This document shows positions 1 through 7,713 of a stretch of DNA of 36,209 nt, piece by piece; the first letter of the stretch is position 1, and the number at the start of each line of letters is the position of its first letter. A program made the position numbers and the translations under genes. The stretch is from UBA6054 sp964522095 (GTDB lineage: Bacteria > Planctomycetota > Phycisphaerae > Phycisphaerales > UBA1924). The notes beneath the pieces are model-generated. The model made no database searches, was not told where the DNA came from, and saw only the letters and a list, made by a program, of their open reading frames with translations. The stretch is taken from NCBI GenBank assembly GCA_964522095.1, contig CAZFSO010000019.1, positions 1-36,209 on the forward strand. Reading direction: 5' to 3'.

Positions 1-1
1 C

Positions 2-601
2 GTGGTCGAGGCCGAGCCGGGGGCGGAACTGTTCGTCGGGCTGAAGCCGGGCGTGACGCGGGACGACCTGGCCGCGGCGATCGGGTCCGGGCGGGTGCCG
101 GAGGTCATGCGCCGGCGCCCGGCCGTGGTCGGCGAGTGCCACACGCTGCCCAGCGGCACGGTGCACGCCTTGGGCGCGGGCGTGCTGGTGGCCGAAGTCC
201 AGACGCCCAGCGACACGACCTACCGGCTCTACGACTGGACGATGGAGTATGACCGACCCGAGCGTGAACTGCACGTCGAGGAGGCGCTGGCGTGCGCCCT
301 GTTTGAGGAGCCGCCGGCGCCGGTCGCGGCGGCGGGCGAGCGGTCGGTGGTGGCGCGCACGGAGTTCTACACCATGGAGGTGGTTCGGGCTCATTGCAAG
401 GCGGTGCCGGTCGGCGGCGACGGGCCGGTGGTGGTGATGGTCGTCCGGTCGATGGGCGCGGCGGTGGCGAGCCCGTCGAACGCGTGGCCCGAGGTCACTC
501 TGACGGCCGGGCAGACCTGCGTCATCCCGGCGGCGTGCGCGCAGGACGCGATGTTGCGCTGCGGGCCGGAGACGGAAATCGTGCTGGCGCGGGCCGAGTA
601 A
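2..601 (+). CDS. manA: Mannose-6-phosphate isomerase, class I type (5' truncated)
   Basis: This is the C-terminal part of a type I phosphomannose isomerase, the zinc enzyme that interconverts mannose-6-phosphate and fructose-6-phosphate in the cytoplasm. The reading frame is open to the window edge, so the N-terminal half with most zinc ligands lies outside and the GTG at 2 is not necessarily the real start. The diagnostic cupin block is at residues 45-79: a GECHTLPSGTVHALGAG stretch (the HALG histidine region) followed by the AEVQTPSDTTYRLYDW signature typical of the short Bacillus-type enzymes. The last ~90 residues are a second cupin-like half with weaker similarity. It ends in TAA and converges on a DegT aminotransferase gene across a palindromic repeat. 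Family assignment is firm; substrate preference is inferred from the family. Confidence 0.85.
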   Translation: MVEAEPGAELFVGLKPGVTRDDLAAAIGSGRVPEVMRRRPAVVGECHTLPSGTVHALGAGVLVAEVQTPSDTTYRLYDWTMEYDRPERELHVEEALACALFEEPPAPVAAAGERSVVARTEFYTMEVVRAHCKAVPVGGDGPVVVMVVRSMGAAVASPSNAWPEVTLTAGQTCVIPAACAQDAMLRCGPETEIVLARAE

Positions 602-606
602 CGCCA

Positions 607-686
607 CGGTGCCGTGCTCGTCGTCCGGGAAGAGCACGCCTTTCCGCGCGCGTTCGTGCTCTTCGAAGACGAAGAGCACGGCACCG
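607..686. repeat. Double-hairpin intergenic repeat, copy 1 (80 bp)
   Basis: The element begins CGGTGCCGTGCTC and ends with the exact reverse complement GAGCACGGCACCG, giving 13-bp perfect terminal inverted repeats. Inside are two hairpins: GTGCTC...GAGCAC in the left half, and GTGCTCTTCG...CGAAGAGCAC in the right half. It sits between the convergent manA-like and DegT genes. Related copies lie at 24346-24428, 4379-4447 (degenerate) and 32465-32497 (cut by a gap). It resembles REP/BIME or a small non-autonomous palindromic element; no transposase is visible here. It could also act as a bidirectional terminator at this position. Confidence 0.85.
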
Positions 687-704
687 ATCTGGACGAGTCC
701 GTGC

Positions 705-1877
705 TTACTTGCGGAAGGCGCTGGCGACCTTCTCAATCGCGTCGCACACGCCGTGGGCCTGCTCGTCGGTCAGGTTCTGGTGGATGGGGATGCAGAACAC
801 GGTCCGCGAGAGTTTGAGGGCGACCGGGGGCTCGTGGCCGCCGTTCTGCTCGACGACGCGCTTGAAGGCCGGCTGGCGGGTCAGGCTCTTGGGGTAGTGC
901 AGGGCGGTGGGCACGCCCTCCTTGGCGAGGGCCGCGAGGAACTCCTCGCGGGTGCAGGTGAAGGCGTCCTCGTCGAAGCGGCAGGTGTAGAGGTGCCAGG
1001 CGGGCTCGGAGCCGCTGGTCGGCACGGGCCGGTGGACGCCGTCGATCCGGTCGATGCGGGCGTCGTAGATCCTCGCCACGGCGCGGCGACGCTCGGTCTG
1101 CTCCGGCAGGTCTTCGAGTTTGCTCAGGCCGATGGCGCCGGCGATGTCGTTCATGCGGTAGTTGAAGCCGACCTGCTCGTGCAGGTACTTGTCGGTCTCG
1201 CCGTGCGAGCGGAGCAGGCCGATCCGGCGGGCCAGGTCCTCGTCGTTGACGGTGACCATGCCGCCCTCGCCGGTGCCGAGGTTCTTGGTGGCGTAGAACG
1301 AGTAGGTCACGGCGTCGCCGAACGCGCCGATGCCCTTGCCCTTCCAGGTCGCCAGGTGGGCCTGGGCGGCGTCGTAGATCACCCTGAGATTGTGCTTCCT
1401 GGCGATCGCCTCGATGGCGTCAATGTCCACGGGGATGCCGTAGAGGTGCGTGACGGCGATGGCCTTGGTCCGGGGCGTGATCTTCGCCTCGATGTCCTTC
1501 GGGTCGGCCTGGTAGGAGTCTTCGAGCGAATCGCAGAACACCACCTTCGCGCCCGCGGCCACGAGCATCGACACGGTGGCGATGTAGGTCCAGGCCGGGG
1601 CGATGACCTCGTCCCCGGGCTCCAGCAGCGCGCCGTAGGCCAGTTGCAGGGCGCAGGTGCCGTTGGCGCAGGTCAGGCCGATCTTCGCGTCGCTGGCCTT
1701 GGCGAACGCCTCCTCGAATGCGGCGCACTTTGAGGCGGCCCGGAGCATCCCCGATTCGAGCACCTCGTTGGCGGCGTCGATGTCCTTGCGGGTCAGCCCG
1801 ACCGCCATGAAGGGCACGGGCCGCTCGAGGACGGGGGTCCCGCCGTTGATCGCCAGTTCACTCACCGCCGTCGCCAT
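705..1877 (-). CDS. DegT/DnrJ/EryC1/StrS family PLP aminotransferase
   Basis: A 390-residue member of the sugar-aminotransferase family, which transfers an amino group onto keto sugars of nucleotide-sugar pathways or makes related aminocyclitols. The PLP-binding lysine is K198 in the TYSFYATKNLGTGEGG motif. The cofactor-ring aspartate lies in VIYDAAQAH (D169), and the phosphate-binding region is ANGTCALQLA (71-80). Length is normal and both ends look intact. The ATG at 1877 has a GGAGCAGG-like ribosome site about nine bases upstream. The gene stands alone, with the TM2 gene upstream in the same direction. No sugar-nucleotide partner genes are nearby, so the substrate cannot be named; lipopolysaccharide or glycan decoration is the usual role. 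Confidence 0.9.
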   Translation of the reverse strand: MATAVSELAINGGTPVLERPVPFMAVGLTRKDIDAANEVLESGMLRAASKCAAFEEAFAKASDAKIGLTCANGTCALQLAYGALLEPGDEVIAPAWTYIATVSMLVAAGAKVVFCDSLEDSYQADPKDIEAKITPRTKAIAVTHLYGIPVDIDAIEAIARKHNLRVIYDAAQAHLATWKGKGIGAFGDAVTYSFYATKNLGTGEGGMVTVNDEDLARRIGLLRSHGETDKYLHEQVGFNYRMNDIAGAIGLSKLEDLPEQTERRRAVARIYDARIDRIDGVHRPVPTSGSEPAWHLYTCRFDEDAFTCTREEFLAALAKEGVPTALHYPKSLTRQPAFKRVVEQNGGHEPPVALKLSRTVFCIPIHQNLTDEQAHGVCDAIEKVASAFRK

Positions 1878-1989
1878 GTGCCTGCTCCGATCGGCCCGGA
1901 TTTCCGGGCGTTTGCCGACGCCGACGGGCCCTCGCCGCGACGTCGGTTCAAGCCTAGGAGGGGGGCGGGGCGGCGTCGGGCGGCGGGCC

Positions 1990-2205
1990 TCAGAACCCCG
2001 CGTTGGCCAGGCGGCGGTCGGTGTTGGCCCGGTCGACCATCTCGGGAATCAGGAACAGGTCGACGATGGTGCCGATGAACAGCAGGCCGCCGGTGAACAG
2101 CCAGATCAGCCCGGTGACCCACTTGCCGGCGTAAAACCGGTGCAGGCCGGCGACGCCGAAGAAGCCGATGACGCAGAGCAGGTAGGCGACTGGGGTGGAT
2201 TTCAT
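1990..2205 (-). CDS. TM2 domain protein, 71 aa
   Basis: A small membrane protein made almost entirely of one TM2 domain: two transmembrane helices (about residues 5-22 and 29-51) joined by a short turn carrying the family signature GLHRFYAGK (residues 20-28). A charged tail follows (PEMVDRANTDRRLANAGF). TM2 proteins are widespread and mostly of unknown function. A strong ribosome site (CCGGAGGT, centred about nine bases before the ATG) supports the start. It lies downstream of a four-helix membrane protein on the same strand, 20 bases away, so the two are probably co-transcribed. Confidence 0.9.
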   Translation of the reverse strand: MKSTPVAYLLCVIGFFGVAGLHRFYAGKWVTGLIWLFTGGLLFIGTIVDLFLIPEMVDRANTDRRLANAGF

Positions 2206-2225
2206 GCGAGACCTCCGGAGAGAGG

Positions 2226-3173
2226 TTACTCGGGATCCGTTCTTGCGGTTTCAGTTCCCCCCTGCCGCTTGCTCAGCCACCAATCGACCAGCAGGAGCCC
2301 GGGGAAAATGAGCATGAGCGCCTGAAGAAACCCGATCTGCCGCCATCCGAACAGGTCAGGGGACTGTCCGAGCCAACGCCACAGCCATCCGATGCCCACC
2401 GGCCCGACCAACGCCAGCAATGACGCGACGAAGAGACCGGACCACAGCCGGTTGCGCCCGGGCAGCCGGGCTTCCACGGCCCACCGCGCGGGGCGGGCCA
2501 TTTCGAGTCGGATTCGACGCCCGTCGAGGTGCCGGATCTCAATGGTTCCGAACTTCGTGGCATGATCGAGGAGGTTGTTCCACGCGATGTCATCGGTCTG
2601 ATTTCCGCACCGGATCCGCAGGCCGCGCCCGCCGAGCTCCTCGATCCACCATCTGTGATGGATCCCCCAGATTTCCCGGGCGACCATCCCCACTGCAAGC
2701 ATGGCGCCGGAGGCGCAAAGCAGAAAAAACCCGTTCGCGGCTAGGTCCGCCCGGCGCCCGATCTCTCCTGCACCATCTCCGACGGAGACTGGCCTTTCGG
2801 CCAGAAGGATCGGTCCAGCGGTGAGCATCAGGACCATGAAAAACAGTGAGATCGCCTGCATCGCGGCCCGGCGTCGGACCCCGGGCGGGATCCTGATCCT
2901 GAACTGACGGGTTGGATCCGCGAACCAGGCGATGGCGGCCGGTGCGATGCGGGCCGGGCGGTGCGGCTTCTTCACCCGCAGTGTGACGGGCCTGCGCCCG
3001 ATCATCAGTGTGTTTCCTTCGCTGTCCTGGCAGCGAGGTCCAGCTCCGCCGATTCGGTCCCAGGAAACCAGGCTTCCGGGCGGGAGGGTGTCCCCGCCTT
3101 GCGATCCGACGATCCGGAGCCCGCCCGGCTCAATCTCGGCATCCACAGGGATGGGCCACCAGGGAAGCGCCAT
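2226..3173 (-). CDS. Hypothetical four-helix membrane protein
   Basis: A 315-residue protein I do not recognise. It begins with ~100 soluble residues that look beta-rich. Two membrane segments follow (about 106-125 and 145-165), then a second soluble block (170-240) and two more helices (about 244-266 and 279-299) before a short charged tail. The repeated order of soluble block then helix pair suggests an internal duplication, or a PH-like/DUF arrangement, but I cannot name a family. Its base composition is visibly less GC-rich than its neighbours, with more non-GC third positions. A TAACAT hexamer lies five bases before the ATG and there is no Shine-Dalgarno sequence. It starts 18 bases after pfkA on the same strand. 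Confidence 0.75.
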   Translation of the reverse strand: MALPWWPIPVDAEIEPGGLRIVGSQGGDTLPPGSLVSWDRIGGAGPRCQDSEGNTLMIGRRPVTLRVKKPHRPARIAPAAIAWFADPTRQFRIRIPPGVRRRAAMQAISLFFMVLMLTAGPILLAERPVSVGDGAGEIGRRADLAANGFFLLCASGAMLAVGMVAREIWGIHHRWWIEELGGRGLRIRCGNQTDDIAWNNLLDHATKFGTIEIRHLDGRRIRLEMARPARWAVEARLPGRNRLWSGLFVASLLALVGPVGIGWLWRWLGQSPDLFGWRQIGFLQALMLIFPGLLLVDWWLSKRQGGTETARTDPE

Positions 3174-3178
3174 GCGCG

Positions 3179-3184
3179 ATGTTA
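3179..3184 (-). promoter_or_regulatory. Candidate -10 hexamer TAACAT, leaderless start
   Basis: TAACAT read on the minus strand ends five bases before the ATG at 3173; no Shine-Dalgarno is present. It fits the window-wide pattern of a TANNNT box directly upstream of start codons. No -35 box is evident. It would be an internal promoter after pfkA. Confidence 0.35.
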
Positions 3185-3191
3185 TCGCGGC

Positions 3192-4316
3192 TTACCGATC
3201 CCCGAAGCACGTATACACGCTCCGCGCCGCGGCGATCAGAGGGTGGTCGGGCGGCACCAGTCGCTGCTTGCCCGCGGCGGCGGTGATCTCGACGTCGCCC
3301 AGTTGGCCGCCCTGCATCACCACCAGCCGGTTGCGCCGGCCGGACTTGAGCAGTTCCATGGCGTGGTGGCCGAACTGGGTGGCCAGGACGCGGTCGACCG
3401 GGGCGGGGGTGCCGCCGCGCTGGGTGTGACCGAGGACGACGTAGCGCGACTCGATCTCGGTGCGCTTCTCGATCTCGTCGGCGAGCCACTTGCCCACGCC
3501 GCCCAGGCGGATGGGGTCGGGGCTCTTCTCGTCGACGCGTTCGACGATCTGCGAGCCGCCCTTGGGCTTGGCCCCCTCGGCGGCGGCGATGATGGTGAAC
3601 CTTTTGCCCTTCTGGCTGCGCTGCACGCACGAGCGGCAGACCACGTCCATGTCAAACTCGATCTCGGGGATGAGGATCACGTCGGACCCGCTTGCGACCC
3701 CCGCGTGCAGGGTCAGCCAGCCGGCGTTGCGCCCCATCAGTTCGACCACCATGACGCGGTGGTGGCTGGCCGCGGTGGTGTGGACGCGGTCGAGGGCCTC
3801 GGTGGCGACCTGCACCGCGGTCTGGAAGCCGAAGGTGATGTCCGTGCCGTAGAGGTCGTTGTCGATGGTCTTGGGCACGCCGATGCAGTTGATGCCGGCG
3901 TCGGCGATGGGCTTGGCGGCCGACATGGTGCCGTCGCCGCCGATGACCACCAGGGCCTCGATGCGCCGGATGTTCAGGTGGGTCAGGCAGACCTCGGTCA
4001 GGTCGCGGAACTTGAGGCTGCCGTCCTCGTTGCGCCCGACTGGGTAGTGCTGGGGGTTGGTCTTGTTGTTCGAGCCGAGGATGGTGCCGCCGATGGTGAG
4101 GATGTTGGCGACGTCGTCCAGACCGAGGGGGCGGATGCGGTCCTCGATCAGGCCCAGGAAGCCGTCCTCGATGCCCATGACCTCCATGCCGTGGCTGAGG
4201 GCGTCCTTGACGACCGCCCGGATGACGGCGTTGAGGCCGGGGCAGTCGCCCCCGCCGGTCAGCACGCCGATGCGCTTGATGTTGGAGGCGGGGACACGGT
4301 CGGTCAGGGTCGTCAT
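3192..4316 (-). CDS. pfkA: 6-phosphofructokinase (group with Gly104/Lys124 signature)
   Basis: Phosphofructokinase of the PfkA family, phosphorylating fructose-6-phosphate to the 1,6-bisphosphate in glycolysis; 374 residues from the ATG at 4316. Visible motifs: GGGDCPGLNAVIR (21-33), the nucleotide/phosphate loop GGDGT (126-130), the catalytic PKTIDND (148-154, base D152) and MGR (194-196). The residue equivalent to E. coli position 104 is Gly (ATP-type), while that at 124 is Lys (shared with pyrophosphate enzymes). In established family knowledge this pairing is typical of actinobacterial-style ATP enzymes, so ATP use is predicted but not certain. The open frame extends upstream to 4451, but conserved sequence starts at 4316, where a TACCAT box lies nine bases ahead. 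The gene is divergent from the DUF58 operon. Confidence 0.93.
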   Translation of the reverse strand: MTTLTDRVPASNIKRIGVLTGGGDCPGLNAVIRAVVKDALSHGMEVMGIEDGFLGLIEDRIRPLGLDDVANILTIGGTILGSNNKTNPQHYPVGRNEDGSLKFRDLTEVCLTHLNIRRIEALVVIGGDGTMSAAKPIADAGINCIGVPKTIDNDLYGTDITFGFQTAVQVATEALDRVHTTAASHHRVMVVELMGRNAGWLTLHAGVASGSDVILIPEIEFDMDVVCRSCVQRSQKGKRFTIIAAAEGAKPKGGSQIVERVDEKSPDPIRLGGVGKWLADEIEKRTEIESRYVVLGHTQRGGTPAPVDRVLATQFGHHAMELLKSGRRNRLVVMQGGQLGDVEITAAAGKQRLVPPDHPLIAAARSVYTCFGDR

Positions 4317-4325
4317 ATGGACGGG

Positions 4326-4331
4326 ATGGTA
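4326..4331 (-). promoter_or_regulatory. Candidate -10 hexamer TACCAT before pfkA
   Basis: TACCAT on the minus strand lies nine bases before the pfkA ATG at 4316. There is no purine-rich ribosome site, so transcription would begin at or next to the start codon. No convincing -35 match is visible. Confidence 0.5.
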
Positions 4332-4378
4332 CAGCGCGCACCGGCGGCGTGCATCCGTGCACGGGGCGGTGCTTGCTT

Positions 4379-4447
4379 CGGTGCCGTGCTCCGACCCCAA
4401 GGGCGGAGCACGCGCTCCATGCCGCCTTCGCCTTCGGTCAAAGGCGG
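4379..4447. repeat. Degenerate double-hairpin repeat, copy 2
   Basis: The left half matches the other copies: CGGTGCCGTGCTCCG, then a stem GTGCTCCG (4386-4393) pairing with CGGAGCAC (4404-4411). The right half has diverged into a different hairpin, CCGCCTT pairing with AAGGCGG. The closing inverted repeat GAGCACGGCACCG is missing. It sits in the middle of the 179-bp divergent space between pfkA and the DUF58 gene, between their two candidate -10 boxes. Confidence 0.6.
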
Positions 4448-4482
4448 GCACCGCGGCGACGGCAGGCGGGCGCCGCTGCCCG

Positions 4483-4488
4483 TACGAT
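4483..4488 (+). promoter_or_regulatory. Candidate -10 hexamer TACGAT before the DUF58 gene
   Basis: TACGAT ends seven bases before the ATG at 4496, with no Shine-Dalgarno sequence between. It would be the promoter of the three-gene DUF58 operon, producing a leaderless message. Confidence 0.45.
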
Positions 4489-4495
4489 CCCGCCG

Positions 4496-5521
4496 ATGGC
4501 CGACCCCGACCCCGTCCAGACCGGCCCCCCCGACGCCAGCCGCTCCGGCCCCGACGCGCGGGTGGACCCCCACCTCTACCTGCACCCGCGCACGCTGGCC
4601 CGCCTGGGCTCGTTCGAACTGCGTGCCAAGATGATCGTCGAGGGCGTGATGTCGGGCATGCACCGCTCGCCCTACGCGGGGGTCTCGGTCGAGTTCGCCC
4701 AGCACCGGGCGTATTCCCCCGGCGACGACCTGCGCCACCTGGACTGGAAGGTCTACGCCCGCACGGACAAACTCCAGGTCAAGCAGTACCAGCAGGAGAC
4801 CAACCTGGACCTGGTGCTCCTGGTCGACGCGTCGGGCTCCATGAACTTCGGCACGCGCCTGTACGCCGACGCCAGCGGTTCCGGCCAGGCCACTTCGGCC
4901 GACGGGCGTCCCAACTGGACCAAGTTCGACCACGCCACCGCCACGGCGGCGGCCCTGGCCTACGTCACGCTCGCCCAGCGCGACCGGGCGGGCCTTGGGA
5001 TCTACGCCGACGAGGTGCTCCGCCGGGTCGACCGCACGGGCCGGCGCACCGCCTGGCGCCAGATGGTCGACGTGCTGTCCACCCACCCGGTCGACCGGCC
5101 CAGCGACTTCGGGCGCGTGATCGAGCAGACGCTCGCCAAGGTGACGAACCGCTGCCTGTTCGCGGTGGTGTCGGACTTCTTCGAGGACGCAGAGCGCGTC
5201 AAGGCGGCCTTCGCACGCGTCAAGCACCGCGGGCACGACCTGATCGCTCTGCAGGTGCTCGACCGGGCCGAGACCGAGTTCCCCTTCGACGACCCCGCCC
5301 GGTTCGAGGGGCTCGAGGGCGAGGGCCACCTGCGCCTGGACCCCAGGGCCATCCGCCAGGGCTACCTGGCCGCCATCGGGAACCACATCGACCAGATCAA
5401 CAAGGCGGCCCGGGCGTTCGGGTTTGACCACCAGGTCGTCTCGACGCACGACTGGCTCGGCCCGCCGATCGCGGCCCTGCTGGCCAAGCGCAACGCGGTC
5501 ATCGCGAGGTCCGGGCGGTGA
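4496..5521 (+). CDS. DUF58 domain protein (VWA-like, MoxR-associated type)
   Basis: A 341-residue soluble DUF58 protein. These usually partner a MoxR AAA+ ATPase and BatA-like membrane proteins in envelope stress or metal-insertion chaperone systems. The N-terminal core has the family hallmark FAQHRAYSPGDDLRHLDWKVYART (about residues 73-96; key residues YSPGDD and DW). A von Willebrand-like strand follows with an intact MIDAS DASGSM (about 119-124). An inserted segment of roughly 20 residues follows and contains a second DASGS. The open frame runs further upstream through a repeat, but the ATG at 4496 begins just before conserved sequence and has a TACGAT box ahead. Its TGA overlaps the next gene's GTG by four bases, so translation is coupled. 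moxR itself is absent from this window. Confidence 0.88.
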   Translation: MADPDPVQTGPPDASRSGPDARVDPHLYLHPRTLARLGSFELRAKMIVEGVMSGMHRSPYAGVSVEFAQHRAYSPGDDLRHLDWKVYARTDKLQVKQYQQETNLDLVLLVDASGSMNFGTRLYADASGSGQATSADGRPNWTKFDHATATAAALAYVTLAQRDRAGLGIYADEVLRRVDRTGRRTAWRQMVDVLSTHPVDRPSDFGRVIEQTLAKVTNRCLFAVVSDFFEDAERVKAAFARVKHRGHDLIALQVLDRAETEFPFDDPARFEGLEGEGHLRLDPRAIRQGYLAAIGNHIDQINKAARAFGFDHQVVSTHDWLGPPIAALLAKRNAVIARSGR

Positions 5522-7713
5522 GCGTGCTGCACCCGCTCATTCTCGCGGCCGGCCTGGGGGCGCTGGCGATCCCCGTGCTGGTGCACCTGCTGCGTCGGCG
5601 GCGCAAGCCCATCCCGTGGGCGGCCATGCGATTCCTGCAGGAGGCGGTGCGCCAACGCCGCCGACGCCTGCGCCTCGAGCAACTCCTGCTGTTCCTGTGC
5701 CGGTGCGCGCTGGTCGCCCTGCTGGCGGTGGCGGTCGCCCGCCCCGTGCTGGGGGCCCGGCCCGGCTCGGCCCGGCCGACCACGCTGGTGCTCGCCATCG
5801 ACGATTCCATCGGCTCGGCCCTGACGGGCGCGGACGGGCGGACCGCGCTGGACCATTCCATCGACCGCGCCCGGGCCGCCCTCGACGCGTTGAGCCCGAT
5901 GGGCGGCGACCGCGCCGGCCTGGTCACGCTGGGCGCACCCGGACGCACGCCGGTGTGGCCCCCCACCGGCGACCTCGACGCCGTGCGCCGGGCCCTGGAC
6001 CGGCTGCGCCCGACCGACAGCGCCCCGACGTTCGACGCGCTGCGTGGCGTGGCCGGGCAGTGGCGCGACGCGGAGACCGAGGCCAGCCGCGTGGTCCTGC
6101 GCGTGCTGACCGAGTGGCGCGGCACGGACCCCGCCCGCCTGGCGACACCCGGCGAAGGGGGCCCGGGGGGGGCGGGGGGGGCGGCGGGGGCGGGGGGCGT
6201 GCTGCCGGGCGTGGACGAGGCGCTGCTCGATCCCCCCGCGTCGGGCACCCCGCCGAACCTGGGCGTCGCCGCGCTCATCCCCTCGACGCACACCGTGCTC
6301 GGCGAATCGGGGGCCGCGACGCTCGCGCCGCCGACGCGCCTCGCGCTGACGCTGTTCCGCAGCGTCGCCGACGCCGAACTGGTCGCGCCCGTCGAGGTGG
6401 TCGCCCTGCCCGGGGGCTCGATCGCCGGCCGGGCCGAGGCGCGCTTCGCGCCCGGCCAGGCCGAGGCCCGGGCGGTCGTCACGCTCGACGAGGCGGCGCT
6501 CACGCCCGGGCGGGGCGGACGCGTGGCGGTCGAGGCGCGCCTCGCAACCGACGCCAACCCGCGCGACGACGCGGCCCGGGCCGTCCTGACCGTCCGGCGG
6601 GAACTCCGCGTCGGCGTGGTCGCCCGCGCGCCCGCCCCGGGCGAGGCCTCGGGCGTGTCGCCCGGCGCGTGGACCATGGCGGCCCTGGCCCCCGACGCCC
6701 GTGCGGGCGTCGACGCGTTCACCGTCGACCCGGCCTCGCTGGGCGCGCTGCCGGCCGCGTCGGTCGACGCGCTGGTCGTCCTTACGCCCGACCGCGTCGG
6801 CCCGGAGGGCTGGGACCGCGCCCGCGAAGTGCTGGCGCGCGGCGGCTTGGTGGTCGTCGCGCCCGACGCCGACGCCCGCGGCGTGCCCGCGTGGGCCCCC
6901 GCGCTCGCCGGTCTGACCGGCGGGGCCGTCACCGTCGCGCCCGCGGGCGTGCAGGACCGCGCCACCCGCGTCGGATCACGGGTTGAGCCGTCGAGCACCC
7001 TGGCCGGCCTCGCCGGGGAGTTCGGCGAGTTGGCGCGCAGCGTCGGCGTGCGGCGTGTGCTGGAACTCGAAGCCGCCGAGGGCGCGACGGCCGCCCTGAC
7101 GGCCGAGGACGACACCCCGCTGCTCCTCGAAGCGCCCGGGCACGGACCCGGCCCCGACGGGCGGGGCCTGGTCGCGGTGCTGGCGGTGGCGCCGCACCTG
7201 GACTGGACCGACCTGCCCGCCCGCCCGGCCTTCGTGCCGATCCTGCAGGAACTGGTGCGTCGGGGGTCGAACCGTGGGGTCGACGCCGCGACGCTCGCCG
7301 GACGCACGCCGTCGCCGGAGGGGTTCGACCGCTGGGCCTTCGACGCGGACCTGAGCGGGCGCCCGGCGGAGGGCGCCGCCCCGGACGCGTGGGCCGGCGT
7401 GTGGCTGGGCCTGGACCCGGACGGGTCGGTCCGCCGGTCGCTGGCGGTCAACCCCGACGCCCGTGCGGCCGTCACGACGCCGGCCGACGCCGACGCGGTC
7501 CACGCGGCGATGTCGGCCCTGCTGCCGGGCGCGGCAGTGCGGTTCGAGGGCGGGGCCGACGAGGGCCGCGCGGCCGAAGCACGCCCCGGCGTGCGGGCCA
7601 CCCCCGCGGGCGACCGGCTGGCGCTGCTCCTGCTCGCGCTGGCCGCGGGGCTGGCCGTCGTCGAGGCGGTCCTCGCCCGCGGCGCGTCGCACCCGGAAGG
7701 GGGCGGGGCGTGA
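5518..7713 (+). CDS. BatA-like membrane protein (aerotolerance N-terminal domain)
   Basis: A 731-residue membrane protein with a BatA-type N-terminus. It has a first helix at about 4-22, the basic link LLRRRRKPIPWAAMRFL, then a second helix at about 55-76. A VWA-like domain follows from about residue 88, with a degenerate metal site: DDSIGS, where the canonical fifth position Ser is Gly. The long middle is a predicted extracytoplasmic region; a closing helix lies near residues 700-722. A poly-glycine segment (about 216-230) is encoded by two runs of eight G. The GTG start overlaps the upstream stop, and the 3' end overlaps the next gene in the same way. The family is common in Planctomycetota; the exact function is unknown, inferred as a membrane scaffold with the DUF58 and following proteins. 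Confidence 0.8.
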   Translation: MSVLHPLILAAGLGALAIPVLVHLLRRRRKPIPWAAMRFLQEAVRQRRRRLRLEQLLLFLCRCALVALLAVAVARPVLGARPGSARPTTLVLAIDDSIGSALTGADGRTALDHSIDRARAALDALSPMGGDRAGLVTLGAPGRTPVWPPTGDLDAVRRALDRLRPTDSAPTFDALRGVAGQWRDAETEASRVVLRVLTEWRGTDPARLATPGEGGPGGAGGAAGAGGVLPGVDEALLDPPASGTPPNLGVAALIPSTHTVLGESGAATLAPPTRLALTLFRSVADAELVAPVEVVALPGGSIAGRAEARFAPGQAEARAVVTLDEAALTPGRGGRVAVEARLATDANPRDDAARAVLTVRRELRVGVVARAPAPGEASGVSPGAWTMAALAPDARAGVDAFTVDPASLGALPAASVDALVVLTPDRVGPEGWDRAREVLARGGLVVVAPDADARGVPAWAPALAGLTGGAVTVAPAGVQDRATRVGSRVEPSSTLAGLAGEFGELARSVGVRRVLELEAAEGATAALTAEDDTPLLLEAPGHGPGPDGRGLVAVLAVAPHLDWTDLPARPAFVPILQELVRRGSNRGVDAATLAGRTPSPEGFDRWAFDADLSGRPAEGAAPDAWAGVWLGLDPDGSVRRSLAVNPDARAAVTTPADADAVHAAMSALLPGAAVRFEGGADEGRAAEARPGVRATPAGDRLALLLLALAAGLAVVEAVLARGASHPEGGGA

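Noticed and set aside
607..686. CRISPR array
   Set aside because: Repeat units are single, dispersed over 32 kb and palindromic, with no regular spacers and no cas genes.
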